The translations under genes and the position numbers were made by a program. The notes under the pieces are model-generated. The model did not search any database and was not told where the DNA came from. It saw only the letters and a list, made by a program, of their open reading frames with translations. Shown piece by piece: positions 17,241 to 28,000 of a stretch of DNA of 38,782 bases. Each line of letters starts with the position of its first letter. The first letter of the stretch is position 1. This stretch comes from Saprospiraceae bacterium (lineage in GTDB: Bacteria > Bacteroidota > Bacteroidia > Chitinophagales > Saprospiraceae), in assembly GCA_013140975.1 (NCBI GenBank), contig JABFRV010000181.1:1-38782 (forward strand). Reading direction: 5' to 3'.

Positions 17241-18812
17241 TTATTTTACAATCAAAATTTTATCTTTCAAAACATCCATAGTATTAAAATCTAACCATTC
17301 ACGCAAGCTTGCACTATCGTACTTTTCCCAGAAAGGACCAAATTTACCATGACAAGTTGAGGAATATCCATTTACAGTAGGAATTCCAAGCGCTTGTCCA
17401 GCGAGAGCAGCAGCGATTTGAAGTGGAACAGCATTTGTTTTTTCTTCAGGCATGTATGCCATTGCTTTCGAATCTGGTTGGACTGTCTTTGCTTCACTAA
17501 TTTTGCTTACAATTCCATTGATTTCTTTCTGTGATTCAAACTTATTATAAGACTTTAAAGTAAAAAATCTTTCTGGCACGGCCTGATCAATTATAACTAC
17601 TCCTAATAAGATATAATACAAAGCAGTATTAATTCTATTCTTCAAAAACAAAGCTCTAATAAAAAAAAGAATTAATAAGGTTATTGGAAACATCAAAGGA
17701 ATAATAATTCTGCTTACTGCTTTGAGTGCTGAAAAACCAGGAATCCTTCTAAAATATTCATATACACTAATTCCTTCTCCCCAATTTACAAATAATAATA
17801 TTGTGCAAATGATACTCACAAATAAAAGAAAATGTATTCCCCGACTCGTAATAACACCAAAGATACGCAGTCCTAAATAATATAGGAATCCAACGAAAAG
17901 AAAACCACCTATCCACAATTGTTTCTCCCAAAAGAACTGTACATTATTATTAAAGAATCTCATCTTATTCCATAGGAAAGAATCTTCTATAGGCATTAGG
18001 AAATTTCTACAAGTTAGCAAAAACAATTTCACATCATCATATGACTTATAGCCAAATTCTGTCGCCCGCTGATAATAAGGAAGAAACAAGGGCAGTAGAA
18101 GCAATGCAATTAAAAGCAGGCTTCCTGAATAAACAAGAATTGATTTATTATCTACAATGACTGAACGAATCAATGACGTCTTTTTAAACAAAATTCCCAA
18201 CAATAAAAACAACACAATAATTACTGTAAACAATCCTGTATAAAAACTACAGTACAACTGCATAGCTATAAAAAATCCTGCATATATTACATTTTTAAAA
18301 TGTGCAGTTGCGTAAAACCGTAAAAGAAAATAGAAGACCCAGGGAATATAAAATATCGGAAGCAACTGAGCATGAACTGATTTATTAATCATCATCATTG
18401 AAAAACTAAAAATATATGCTCCAATACAACTCAGAGGAATATTAAACTTAAATTTTCTGAATGCAAAATAAGATGAAAAAAAATTAAGTAAGACAATAAT
18501 CAAAAACCAGCCTTGATAGGATCCTTCTCTATCAAATCCTAACACTCGAAAAATAGAATAAATCGGCAAAGTTCCGATATGATTATCGGAATATGTCAAA
18601 GTATTCCGATCCGGATACATAAAAGGAGCATTCCAAAAACTTTTTTCTTCTCCTGATAAGTATCTAAAACCGTGTTCCAGGAAAAAGTTATTCAGCCTTG
18701 CGTCTCCGAAATCACCCGGAACCCGGCTGAAATCCCATTGACAGAATTGGATTACAAACATATAGAACCCAATACCTGCAACTACAAATGGAAGAAACTT
18801 TTCAAACTTCAT
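17241..18812 (-). CDS. Polytopic membrane protein resembling GT-C glycosyltransferases
   Basis: This 523-residue integral membrane protein has about ten to eleven hydrophobic helices and a C-terminal soluble region from about residue 420. After the first helix, a conserved-looking acidic loop with GDFGDARLNNFFLEHGF (about 34-50) resembles the first periplasmic loop of GT-C enzymes, where an Asp binds metal or the sugar donor. A further motif HAQLLPIFYIPWVFYFLL (about 148-165) is typical of related Bacteroidota proteins. The C-terminal part (TVNGYSSTCHGKFGPFWEKY) resembles the tail of YfhO/DUF2079-like proteins. A role in transferring sugars from lipid-linked donors is plausible, but substrate and acceptor are unknown. 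It stands alone between typA and the ABC-F gene. Confidence 0.6.
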   Translation of the reverse strand: MKFEKFLPFVVAGIGFYMFVIQFCQWDFSRVPGDFGDARLNNFFLEHGFRYLSGEEKSFWNAPFMYPDRNTLTYSDNHIGTLPIYSIFRVLGFDREGSYQGWFLIIVLLNFFSSYFAFRKFKFNIPLSCIGAYIFSFSMMMINKSVHAQLLPIFYIPWVFYFLLRFYATAHFKNVIYAGFFIAMQLYCSFYTGLFTVIIVLFLLLGILFKKTSLIRSVIVDNKSILVYSGSLLLIALLLLPLFLPYYQRATEFGYKSYDDVKLFLLTCRNFLMPIEDSFLWNKMRFFNNNVQFFWEKQLWIGGFLFVGFLYYLGLRIFGVITSRGIHFLLFVSIICTILLFVNWGEGISVYEYFRRIPGFSALKAVSRIIIPLMFPITLLILFFIRALFLKNRINTALYYILLGVVIIDQAVPERFFTLKSYNKFESQKEINGIVSKISEAKTVQPDSKAMAYMPEEKTNAVPLQIAAALAGQALGIPTVNGYSSTCHGKFGPFWEKYDSASLREWLDFNTMDVLKDKILIVK

Positions 18813-19002
18813 ACTCTTAATAATGATGCAAGGTAAATAAAATTCCAGGTAAATTAAACGAAAGGAGTTTTACTTAAAGTATACCTTAACTTTTATTAAG
18901 ATTGATCTATTCATTCAATCTAACCAATACGTGAATATTGTATTCAGAATATGTTTTCTAAAAATTCATTAAAAAAGAAATCAAGCATTTCTTATATGAA
19001 AA

Positions 19003-20892
19003 CTACATCAATTCAAATATCTCTCCCCATTGCTTGTTTAGCTCTGAAATTTTAAGCTGGATTTCATTATATTCAGAAATCGCATTGGCGTTGCCTGCAG
19101 ATGAATAGAACTCTGTATCTGCCATTTTTATTTCTAAATCCGACTTTCTTTTATCAAGCTTGGAAATTTCAAGTTCCAATAAGTCAATCTTCCTCTTCAG
19201 CTTCTTTTTATCTTCTTCTGAACTTTCCGGTGGCTTTTGTTCCGTCTTATTTTTAGGCACAGCCTTAAAGGTATCAGATAGAGATTCAGAATTCGTTTTC
19301 TCAAGAAAATAATCTATATCACCATGAAACTCTCGAATTTCCTTATTTGCAAAATAAAACGTTTTCTCTGCAAGACCGCGTAAAAATTCACGATCGTGAG
19401 AAACAATTATTATTGTTCCATTGTAATTATTAATAGCGTCTTTTAATACTTCTTTAGAAGGTATATCAAGGTGATGCGTTGGCTCATCGAGTATCAATAC
19501 ATTATGATCTTGCACAAGTAACATTGCAAGTCTTACACGCGATTTTTCACCTCCGCTTAAAACAGAAATTCTTTTATCAATGTCTTCTCCCCTAAATGCT
19601 AAACCTCCAAGTATTTTTCGAATATTTGTTCTTGATTCCGGTGTAGAGGCATGCTCTACTGCCTCCTGAACAGTTTCTTTAGGATCCAGTAATTCACTAT
19701 GCTCTTGTGCATAATATCCAATTTTAACCTGATGTCCTAATTTAATTTCGCCCGATGTTGGAAAAATATTTTTACTGATAAGTTTTACCATTGTACTTTT
19801 TCCCTGACCATTTTGTCCAATAAAACTTAATTTCTGACCTCTTTCAATTAATAAATTCACATTCTCGAGAACCGTATGATCATCATAGGACTTCTTAAGA
19901 TCTTTTGTTTCTAAAACGATTCTTCCACTTGGAGTACATGAATTAAATCGCAAACGCATTACACCCTGTTCTGCTTCCGGCTCATCAATAACATCCATTC
20001 TGGCAAGTTCAGATTGTAACGACTTTGCAAAACTTGCCTTATTTGCTTTTGCTCTAAATTTATCAATCAACATCTCCTTATGTTGAATCACTTTTTGCTG
20101 TGCATTATATTCACTTTGTTCGACTTCTTTTCTTTCCTTTCTGTAATTGATATACGCAGAATAAGTTCCTTTAAAATCATACAATCTTGATCTGTCAACT
20201 TCCAATATTCTTTTTGCAACTTTATCTACCAGCATAAGGTCGTGAGAAATAATCATAACCGTACCTTCGTAGTTAATCAGGTATTTTTCCAACCATTGAA
20301 TAGACAAAATGTCGAGATGGTTATTTGGTTCATCCAGTAATAGAATATCCGGTTTTTGAAGTAACAACTTTGCTAATTCAACACGCATTCTCCATCCTCC
20401 ACTCAATTCATTGTTTTATCTGTCAAAATCCCCGGCGCTAAACCCGAGTCCCCCTAAGATTTTTTCAACCTCACCCTCTATTTTATCTGCATTTAAGTAT
20501 TCAAGACGATGATGCACATCATGCATTCTTTCAACTGCAGCCATCATTTTCTTTTCATCCGTATTCGGATTTGAAAGAATTTCTTCAAGCTGATGCAACT
20601 CATCATTTAATACTTTTATATCCGTCAAAGATTGTAATACCTCTTGTTTGATAGTATTGCCGTTATCCGCAGGAAGTTCTTGTCGAAGAGTACCGATTGT
20701 TATTTCTTTTGGTTTTTCAATTACACCTTTATCAGGCCTGACTTGCTCCATAAGAATCTTAAACAACGTTGATTTTCCGGAACCATTTCTTCCTGTAATG
20801 GCTAATTTTTCTCCCTGTGTTACGGTAAATGAGATATCATCAAACAAATATCTGTCTCCATAATTTAGTGTTAAATTCTGTACACGTATCAC
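19003..20892 (-). pseudogene. ABC-F ATPase gene interrupted by one in-frame TAA
   Basis: The frame encodes a complete ABC-F protein (YheS/Uup-like, soluble, acting on ribosomes) of 628 residues plus one internal stop. Walker A GRNGSGKST is at residues 34-42. Codon 159 (20416-20418) is TAA, just after DFDR and before NNELSGGWRM. Everything after remains in the same frame: signature SGGW (164-167), Walker B ILLLDEP (183-189), an interdomain linker, second Walker A GQNGQGKST (about 359-367), signature LSGGEKSR, second Walker B VLILDEPTHHLD and a charged C-terminal coiled coil. Related proteins have an ordinary residue such as Pro at the stop position. The upstream piece alone (20416-20892, 158 codons) or a restart at the TTG at 20406 would each give a non-functional half-domain. 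It may be a true nonsense mutation, a base-call error or readthrough. Confidence 0.85.
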
Positions 20893-20909
20893 TGCAATAA
20901 TTTTTTCTT

Positions 20910-21455
20910 CTAATTAAAAATATGATCTCCATCCAATTGACTTAAAGCGCTAAATGTATGTCCTTTGGAATTCATTACTTCTTTCCACAACTGATCAGGA
21001 TCTTTCTTGAATAAATAATTTGGATCCATGGGTTCCACAATCCAGGCTTTCTCATTGAGTTCTTCTTGCAATTGTCCTTCAGACCAACCGCTGTATCCTA
21101 AATAAAACCTTATATTGTCTTGCTTAATTACACCTTGTAAAATTAAAAACTTCATAGCATCAAAATCTCCGCTCCACCAGATTCCTCTGCATACAGGAAT
21201 AGACTCTTCAATCAAATCACCAACGCTATGTAAAAAGTGCAGCGTATTTGTTGACACAGGACCACCTATATATACATCTGCATCAAACTCGCCGATGTCA
21301 TCCAGCAAATCTGTAATCTTGTAGTTGCTTTTTTGGTTTAAAACAAATCCAATACTACCCTCTTCTTCATGATCAGTTAAAAGAACAACTGACCTCTTAA
21401 AATTTGGATCAAGCATAAAAGGTTCTGATAATAATAATTGGCCTTTACTAATCAT
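20910..21455 (-). CDS. yqgE: YqgE/AlgH family protein (UPF0301)
   Basis: This 181-residue soluble protein belongs to the YqgE/AlgH family. It opens with the conserved KGQLLLSEPFMLDPNFKRSV, then GSIGFVLNQ (about 34-42), VYIGGPV (about 61-67) and FYLGYSGWSEGQLQEEL (about 117-133). Length is standard. The family is broadly conserved, and AlgH was first linked to alginate regulation, but a biochemical function has not been settled. The gene starts 18 bp after fabD ends and ends 17 bp before the ABC-F start, indicating one operon on the minus strand. Confidence 0.92.
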   Translation of the reverse strand: MISKGQLLLSEPFMLDPNFKRSVVLLTDHEEEGSIGFVLNQKSNYKITDLLDDIGEFDADVYIGGPVSTNTLHFLHSVGDLIEESIPVCRGIWWSGDFDAMKFLILQGVIKQDNIRFYLGYSGWSEGQLQEELNEKAWIVEPMDPNYLFKKDPDQLWKEVMNSKGHTFSALSQLDGDHIFN

Positions 21456-21473
21456 CTTATAGATTTAACAATA

Positions 21474-22361
21474 CTAAATACTTGAAATTTTAAGATTTCG
21501 ATCGATTCTTTTTAGAAACCCTGAAAGCACAGTACCATTTCCACCAACTTCGGCAAATTCTAAAGCACCATCTTTAATCAAGTTTTGCATAGTCTGTGTC
21601 CATCTGACAGGAGCTGTGAGCTGCGATATCAGATTATTCTTAATCAGTTCAGGATCTGAATGTGGACTCGCATCAACATTTTGATACACAGGACATAGAG
21701 AAGGTCTAAAATCAGTTTCAGTTATAGCTTTCTCCAAATCAACCCTTGCAGGTTCCATAAGCGGAGAATGAAAAGCACCTCCAACTTGTAAAATAATCAC
21801 CTTTTTAGCACCAGCTTCGATTAATTTTTGTTCCGCAATTTTTATACCCTCAAGACTTCCAGATATAACCAATTGTCCGGGACAATTATAATTGGCAGGA
21901 ATAACTATTGCTTCATGAATACTATCACAAACTTTTTCAATTTGCTCATCTGTTAATCCTACAATTGCTGCCATTGTCCCTGGATTTAATTCGCAGGCTT
22001 TCTGCATTGCAGTTGATCTTATTTTTACCAATCTTAATGCATCCTGGAAACTCAACACTTCTGCAGCAACTAAGGCTGAAAATTCACCTAACGAATGTCC
22101 TGCTACGGCAAATGCATCTCCTGGAATTTCATTCACTTTAGCACTTACCATGGAATGAATAAAAACAGAAGGCTGGGTAATGTCTGTTTGCTTTAGTTGC
22201 TCCTCTGTTCCTTCAAACATGATATCAGTTATGCGAAAACCCAATAATTCATTGGCTTCTTCAAACATCTTCTTGGCGATTGGATTAGAATCGTATAAGT
22301 TTTTTCCCATTCCAACAAACTGGCTTGCTTGTCCAGGAAATAAGTATGCTATTTTTGACAT
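21474..22361 (-). CDS. fabD: Malonyl-CoA:ACP transacylase FabD
   Basis: This 295-residue enzyme moves malonate from CoA to acyl carrier protein at the start of fatty-acid chain extension. The nucleophile Ser90 lies in GHSLGE (88-93), Arg115 sits in the malonate-binding helix (VKIRS), and the catalytic His198 is in GGAFHSP. These correspond closely in spacing to Ser92, Arg117 and His201 of the E. coli enzyme. The N-terminal LFPGQASQ (7-14) is the oxyanion-loop motif. The gene starts 5 bp after folE stops, so the two are probably cotranscribed even though the pathways differ. Confidence 0.95.
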   Translation of the reverse strand: MSKIAYLFPGQASQFVGMGKNLYDSNPIAKKMFEEANELLGFRITDIMFEGTEEQLKQTDITQPSVFIHSMVSAKVNEIPGDAFAVAGHSLGEFSALVAAEVLSFQDALRLVKIRSTAMQKACELNPGTMAAIVGLTDEQIEKVCDSIHEAIVIPANYNCPGQLVISGSLEGIKIAEQKLIEAGAKKVIILQVGGAFHSPLMEPARVDLEKAITETDFRPSLCPVYQNVDASPHSDPELIKNNLISQLTAPVRWTQTMQNLIKDGALEFAEVGGNGTVLSGFLKRIDRNLKISSI

Positions 22362-22366
22362 TTTTG

Positions 22367-22942
22367 CTATTTGTTATTGAGCAAATTTAGAAATTCATTT
22401 CGAGTTTCAAAATTTCGAAATACTCCTGTAAATGCAGAAGTAGTTGTTGTGCTATTTTGCTTTTGAACTCCCCGCATCATCATACACATATGTCTGGCTT
22501 CAATAACTACTGCCGCACCGTGTGGCTTCAAGGTATCGTCAAGGCAATCAAGAACCTCAGTTGTCAACCTTTCCTGTACCTGTAATCTTCTCGCAAAAAC
22601 ATCTACTAACCGGGGAATCTTACTTAAACCTACTATATATCCATTCGGAATATAAGCTACATGTACTTTTCCAAAAAAGGGCAACATATGATGTTCACAA
22701 AGACTATATAATTCGATATCTCTAACGATAACCATCTCGCTATAGCTTTCTTTAAATAAAGCTGATTTTAGGATTTTTACCGGGTCTTGCTGATAACCTT
22801 GGGTTAAGAATTCCATTGCTTTCGCTGCGCGTAAAGGGGTATTTAATAACCCTTCCCTCTGAACATCTTCTCCCACTCCTTCTATTATCGTTGAAAAGCT
22901 TTTGACTAACTCTTCATTCTTAAGTATTTCCAACTCCTTCAT
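22367..22942 (-). CDS. folE: GTP cyclohydrolase I FolE
   Basis: This 191-residue enzyme converts GTP to dihydroneopterin triphosphate, the first step of folate and pterin synthesis. The zinc ligands are all present: Cys82 and His85 in [10 protein letters not shown], and Cys153 in [11 protein letters not shown], with the same spacing as Cys110, His113 and Cys181 of E. coli FolE. The N-terminus has the conserved [18 protein letters not shown] (25-42). Length fits the type IA family. It heads the minus-strand run folE-fabD-yqgE-ABC-F and diverges from the histidine kinase gene across 194 bp. Confidence 0.97.
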   Translation of the reverse strand: MKELEILKNEELVKSFSTIIEGVGEDVQREGLLNTPLRAAKAMEFLTQGYQQDPVKILKSALFKESYSEMVIVRDIELYSLCEHHMLPFFGKVHVAYIPNGYIVGLSKIPRLVDVFARRLQVQERLTTEVLDCLDDTLKPHGAAVVIEARHMCMMMRGVQKQNSTTTTSAFTGVFRNFETRNEFLNLLNNK

Positions 22943-23043
22943 CGACCCTTTGATTTAAGCCCAAGATAAACCAAAAAATTGACCAATTAGTTCAATTTTA
23001 GTGAATTATAGTAGCTAACTCATCTCAATTTGCAATTGTTTGA

Positions 23044-23086
23044 TATTCGATCGTTTTGTCGAAGCAATATGGCGTTAGATCGAATA
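23044..23086. promoter_or_regulatory. Long-spaced perfect 9-bp inverted repeat upstream of the histidine kinase gene
   Basis: TATTCGATC at 23044-23052 and its exact reverse complement GATCGAATA at 23078-23086 are 34 bp apart centre to centre, about three helical turns. They lie 51-93 bp before the kinase ATG in the region divergent from folE. It could be an operator for a dimeric regulator or an RNA hairpin; a chance match cannot be excluded. Confidence 0.35.
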
Positions 23087-23112
23087 GATCAAGCCATTTT
23101 TCATTAAATATT

Positions 23113-23120
23113 TAACTTTG
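23113..23120 (+). promoter_or_regulatory. Candidate -7 promoter element of the histidine kinase/LytTR pair
   Basis: TAACTTTG matches TAnnTTTG and is 16 bp before the kinase ATG. No TTG lies at the normal upstream distance, so activation by a regulator or chance are both possible. Confidence 0.35.
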
Positions 23121-23136
23121 AACTTATTACCTCCTC

Positions 23137-24171
23137 ATGATTCAAAAACTCAGGTATATTACCAGAGCTAGTTATGCCCAACTAATGATCTGGATGATAT
23201 TTGCCTTGTTGCTAATTTATGCCGGACCCAGAGGCTGGAGCATTCCACTCATTGTTATCTGGGGTATTAGTAACACTCTCATTTATGCAATTTGTACGAA
23301 TATTAATCTCAAACTTCTTTTTCCTAAATTTCTAAGAAACGGTTCATTCCTAATTTACATTGGAAGCATTCTCGGCATTTGCTTAATCGCAGCACCTTTG
23401 CAATCATTAATGAATCAATATTTTTGCAATCTTGAATCAGTGGCTTGTAATGATTGGATTAATGATCAAAGGTTTCATTTTATTAGTTTGTTAATAATTA
23501 CCAGCATTAGCACTTTCGCGAGAATACCGCTTGATTGGCTTACAGTTCAAAAAGAGAAACAATCCCTGCAAACGAAAAATATTGAGACAGAACTCAATAT
23601 GTTAAAAAATCAGATCAATCCTCACTTTTTATTTAACACGCTAAATAATCTTTATGCGCTTTCGCTAAAAAAGTCAGATTACGCGCCTGAATTGATTCTT
23701 AAACTTTCCGACATGCTTCGCTATATGCTCTATGAATGCAATGAAGAAAGAGTATTTCTGGAAAAAGAAATTCAATACATTCGAAATTACATTGATCTTG
23801 AAAAAATAAGACTTAGTCAAAGTGCAGATATTCAAATTGAAATTATCGGCGAAGTCTCAGCTGTAAAAGTTGCACCGTTACTATTTATCCCTTTTATTGA
23901 AAATAGTTTTAAGCATGGGTTAAAGTTAAGTTCTAACCAATCGTTTATAAAAATTAAATTCGAAATTTCCAATACTATAAAATTCTCGATCATGAATTCC
24001 AAACCGCAACCCATGCCTGGATTTAAACCCATGCAATCCGTAGGAGGAATTGGATTAACCAATGTTCGAAAAAGACTTGAACTTATTTATCCAGGTTCTT
24101 ATAAATTGAATATTGACAACCAATTAGATAGCTATACGGTAGAATTAGAATTGCTCACAAACAAAATATAA
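23137..24171 (+). CDS. LytS-type sensor histidine kinase
   Basis: This 344-residue inner-membrane kinase has four N-terminal hydrophobic segments (about residues 15-30, 36-52, 70-90, 113-128) with only short loops, so it has no large periplasmic sensor domain. A short coiled coil (about 136-157) leads to the His_kinase domain with the phosphoacceptor His163 in QINPHFLFN. The ATP-binding part shows FIENSFKHGL (N box) and GGIGLTNVRKRL (G box). It phosphorylates the regulator encoded 5 bp downstream. The signal is unknown; small four-helix sensors of this kind often sense membrane or cell-wall state. Confidence 0.92.
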   Translation: MIQKLRYITRASYAQLMIWMIFALLLIYAGPRGWSIPLIVIWGISNTLIYAICTNINLKLLFPKFLRNGSFLIYIGSILGICLIAAPLQSLMNQYFCNLESVACNDWINDQRFHFISLLIITSISTFARIPLDWLTVQKEKQSLQTKNIETELNMLKNQINPHFLFNTLNNLYALSLKKSDYAPELILKLSDMLRYMLYECNEERVFLEKEIQYIRNYIDLEKIRLSQSADIQIEIIGEVSAVKVAPLLFIPFIENSFKHGLKLSSNQSFIKIKFEISNTIKFSIMNSKPQPMPGFKPMQSVGGIGLTNVRKRLELIYPGSYKLNIDNQLDSYTVELELLTNKI

Positions 24172-24176
24172 AAATC

Positions 24177-24875
24177 ATGATAAAAACCATAATCGTAGAT
24201 GATGAACCTTTGGCTTTAGAAATTCTTGAATCTTACATTCATCAAATCAAGGATTTACTGCTCATAGCGAAATGTTCAAATGCAATTGAAGCCAATACTA
24301 TTATCCGTGAACAGAAAATAGATTTAATCTTTCTGGATATTGAAATGCCCGTATTAAGAGGTACTGATTTTATCAAATCATTACAAGATCCGCCGCAGGT
24401 AATTTTTACCACAGCGTATCCGGAATTTGCAGTCGAAGGATTTGAATTGAATGCTCTAGATTACCTCCTTAAACCTATTTCTTTTGATCGATTCTTAAAG
24501 GCCATTAATAAATTCAAAGAAACTGAACTCAAGGAAACCCAATCAAAAGATTTCATTTTTGTTAAATCTGATAAAAAACTTGTCAAATTAAATTTTAATG
24601 AAATCGTTTATATTGAAGGTATGAAGGATTACGTCATCATTCATACATCGCAATCAAGAATTATAACTTTACAGACTATGAAGTCCCTTGAAGAAAAACT
24701 TAACAAGGATAATTTTGTCAGAATCCACAGATCGTACATTCTAAATTTTGATCATATTAACGCAATTCATGGAAACGAAATAGACGTAATATTTAAGTCT
24801 CAAACCAAATCAATACCTATAGGGAACAATTACAAAGAAGAATTGGATGCAATGATTGAAAGGAAAAAACTGTAG
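24177..24875 (+). CDS. LytTR-family response regulator
   Basis: This 232-residue transcription factor has an N-terminal receiver domain with acidic residues Asp8-Asp9, phosphoacceptor Asp54 in IFLDIEMP, and the conserved TTAYPEFAVEGFELNALDYL followed by KPI. From about residue 133 it has a LytTR DNA-binding domain, seen as VYIEGMKDYVIIHT and FVRIHRSYILN. Such regulators bind as dimers to direct or imperfect repeats. It forms an operon with the kinase (5-bp gap). Its stop faces the end of the large surface-protein cluster, making that cluster one possible target, though this is only inferred from position. Confidence 0.94.
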   Translation: MIKTIIVDDEPLALEILESYIHQIKDLLLIAKCSNAIEANTIIREQKIDLIFLDIEMPVLRGTDFIKSLQDPPQVIFTTAYPEFAVEGFELNALDYLLKPISFDRFLKAINKFKETELKETQSKDFIFVKSDKKLVKLNFNEIVYIEGMKDYVIIHTSQSRIITLQTMKSLEEKLNKDNFVRIHRSYILNFDHINAIHGNEIDVIFKSQTKSIPIGNNYKEELDAMIERKKL

Positions 24876-24949
24876 TAAAAGTTTCGAAGCTCTGAAGCTC
24901 TAAAGTTTTGATGATTTAATATTTACTAATAAACATTTACTATTAAAAA

Positions 24950-24981
24950 AAGAGAGCGCCTTTTTGCAAAGACACTCTCTT
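24950..24981. terminator. Hairpin between convergent genes, candidate bidirectional terminator
   Basis: AAGAGAG (24950-24956) pairs with CTCTCTT (24975-24981) around an 18-nt loop that can form a small inner stem (CTTT/AAAG). On the minus strand an adjoining T run (from the A run at 24945-24950) follows the stem, favouring termination of the 1424-residue protein gene; on the plus strand it could end the kinase/regulator transcript. Confidence 0.5.
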
Positions 24982-25030
24982 CGATTAAACCGATTGATAA
25001 TAATATCTTACGATTGGGCCATACTAATTA

Positions 25031-28000
25031 TTACTTAGTAATCACCATTCTTTTTGTAGCAATAAATGCATCTGCTTCAAGTGTGTAAAAATAAACACCT
25101 TGCATACCTTGAAGTTCGTTCTGATTAACAATTACTTGATTTAATCCTGAAAACGCATTAATGTTTTTACTCAATAATACTTTTCCGGATACATCTTGAA
25201 TTTTTAGTATTACTTCAGATTCCTGAGAAGCTCTGAAGCTAATGATAGTCTGATCATTGAATGGATTTGGAGTATTTTGGAACAACTCAAATGCATTCAT
25301 GCTCTTCTTGGAATCACGTGAACGGAGATCAATTTGCATAACTTCCAATGTTGCATTGTAAGCTTCAGAAGTCATAAATTCACTTGAAGTAGTAAACACT
25401 TTAGCAGAATTAAAACTTCCATATCTAGCTTTCACTGTAACATAGAATAATGGCTCGCGAGTTGCCAATAATGGTTTTTCTGAACTAAAGCTAAGGTTAA
25501 CAATTCCCGGAATATTGGTTTGCAAGTTGAAGTTAGATTGATTGATATCAAGAACTCCAGGAATGAAGTCAACGATTTCAATTTTACTAGGATCAACTTT
25601 CCAAGCGATTTGGAATCCTAAAATTCCTTCATTCCAAGAACCATATACCGGTACATTTACTTTTTCAGCAGTATTGAATTCCTGATTATCAACTTCAAGG
25701 CTTATTGTACCTGCAGTTCTGGATTTAGTTGCAATCAAGAGATTGGTCTTTGCAGAACTATTTAGGTCACCAATTTTTACAGCATAGAAGTCGTTTGCTT
25801 GAGATACGCCAGTAAGATTCGAAATATTAATTTCTTCTCTCCATCCACCTAACCAAGGATTATTCACATCTTCGAAAGCACCAGGCATAGCAACGAATCT
25901 CCAAGACTTTTGAGTACCCGGCATAGTTGTTTTAACTCCTAAAATTAACTTCCTTAATTCTGAAATATCCGCTGATGTAATAGATTTAGAGTTATTTAAG
26001 TCAGCTGCAATATACTTGTACGGAGAATTAAATAATTCTTTGCCAAGGATATGCTTTTGAATAACAACGATGTCCGCAGTACTTAATCCGTTAAGAGGAT
26101 CATCATTCTTAATTGGCTTTACTAGATAATCATTTCCTTCAGCAAGATCATAGAAACTATATAAACCTGCATCCGGAGTATTCATTGACATCAATAAATT
26201 CTGAGAATGCATAATTTGAATGTCTGCATTTTTCAAAGGCTCTATTGTATTAGCACTCACTAATCCCGCAATAGTTCCTCCTACTCTATTAGGACAAGCA
26301 TTACCATTGTTATCTTGTAAAGTTAATTTCGTTGTGCAGAATTCCTGGTTTCCAAACTTATCTGTTACATACACTCTAATAGTAGTATCTCTTGAAATAC
26401 CATTTGGAATATCAGCACAAGAGAAAGTTCTAGTTGAATCATTAACATTTGCACTGAAAGAGAATTTTAATTCTGATCCGGGAGTACAATTGTCTTCGCT
26501 TTTTTCATTATAATCTTTGGCTTTAACTGTTACAGTACCATTAGTAGCCATAACAACTGTAATAAGCCCTGGCTTACAGAAAGGAGTTGGAGCTTTACCA
26601 TCTCTTACCGTGAACATTTTATTACAAGTAGTTGAATTACCACAAGCATCTGTTACAGTCCAACGAACACGGTGAGTTCCAGCTCTAAAGTTACCTGATG
26701 CATTTTTAGTCTTACCAGTAACTTCAATTGACCCGTTATTATCTAAGTCCACAGCAAACTCCCATTTTAAATCTGCACTATCCGTGCAATCATCAGACGC
26801 ACGTCCAACTAGATTAACCAGTGATGAGCAATCAGAAGATGTAGAAAGAATAGTTTCTGTATCGCAAGTAGGAGCAAGCAATTGCGGCTTACCTGTATTC
26901 TTAATCTTGATTATCTGTTCACCAGTGAATAAGCCCGAAGTACTAGGATTATTTACTTCATAAGTACACCAGTCAATAACTTTCCAATGACGGATAATTT
27001 TAATACATACATTTTCTACATTGTAAAATTTCTCATCATCATAACCAGCTATAATACTAGCACATGGTTTAGCAGGCCAAGTTGGTTTGCCTGTAATATC
27101 AGGGTCTCCATCTGATAAAATACAACCAGGAACTTCAATATCGCGTGGAAATGTAATTTGACTTTTTAATAATGGACTATTGTCAATTATTGTAAGAGTC
27201 TGATTACAAAGATTAAATCTTCCACCTGCATCTTCAACTTTCCAACGACGCGTAATAGTTCCAGTAAAACATTTAAAACCTGTTGAGTCATCCTTGTAGG
27301 TAACCGTAGGACTTCCACAATTATCAGAAACTACAGGTCTTCCTGTAACATTTAAATCATAAATATTGGCTGTACAATTTAATGTTCTGTTTGGTGGACA
27401 ACTTATTGTTGGTGCAATTTTGTCCTGAACAGTTACCAAAATCATACATTCATTTGAATTTCCCTTTTTATCTTTTACTCTCAGTACAACTTGAATTGGA
27501 TTATTAGGTACATCTGCACAACAGAATGTAACTGAAGGGCCAAATAATGTATTTCCAACAACTCCACAATTATCAGTCATTCTTCTTACCTGAATAGAGT
27601 CAATCATACAGTTGTCAAAGCTTCCCTGATCAAAACTCGCAGCAAAAACTATAGCAACACCACTGTCTCCCAATGTAACTACTGTAGATTCATCACACAC
27701 TGCAACAGGTTTTAGATTATCTTCAATAATAACCTCAACTGTGCAATGCGTTGAATTTCCACAAGCATCAGTTACAGTATATCTTACCCAGGAAGTATCT
27801 TGTAATAAACCTGAGATTGATACTTTTCCGCTAGGAAGTGTCGTAACTCCTGTAGTTCTGAAATCTCCTGATTCAGGATTACCATTAGGATCTGCCTTTT
27901 TATAAGATACTGATAAAGTATGAGTAGAACAATCATCAATAAATTCAGGACCAGAAACGATAGCTGTACCTGTACAAGTATAATAGTCTGTTGGGAAAAC

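Noticed and set aside
24887-24906. Short direct repeat (GAAGCTCT twice) after the response regulator gene
   Set aside because: Only two copies of 8 bp with no third unit or spacer pattern; not a CRISPR or other repeat array.
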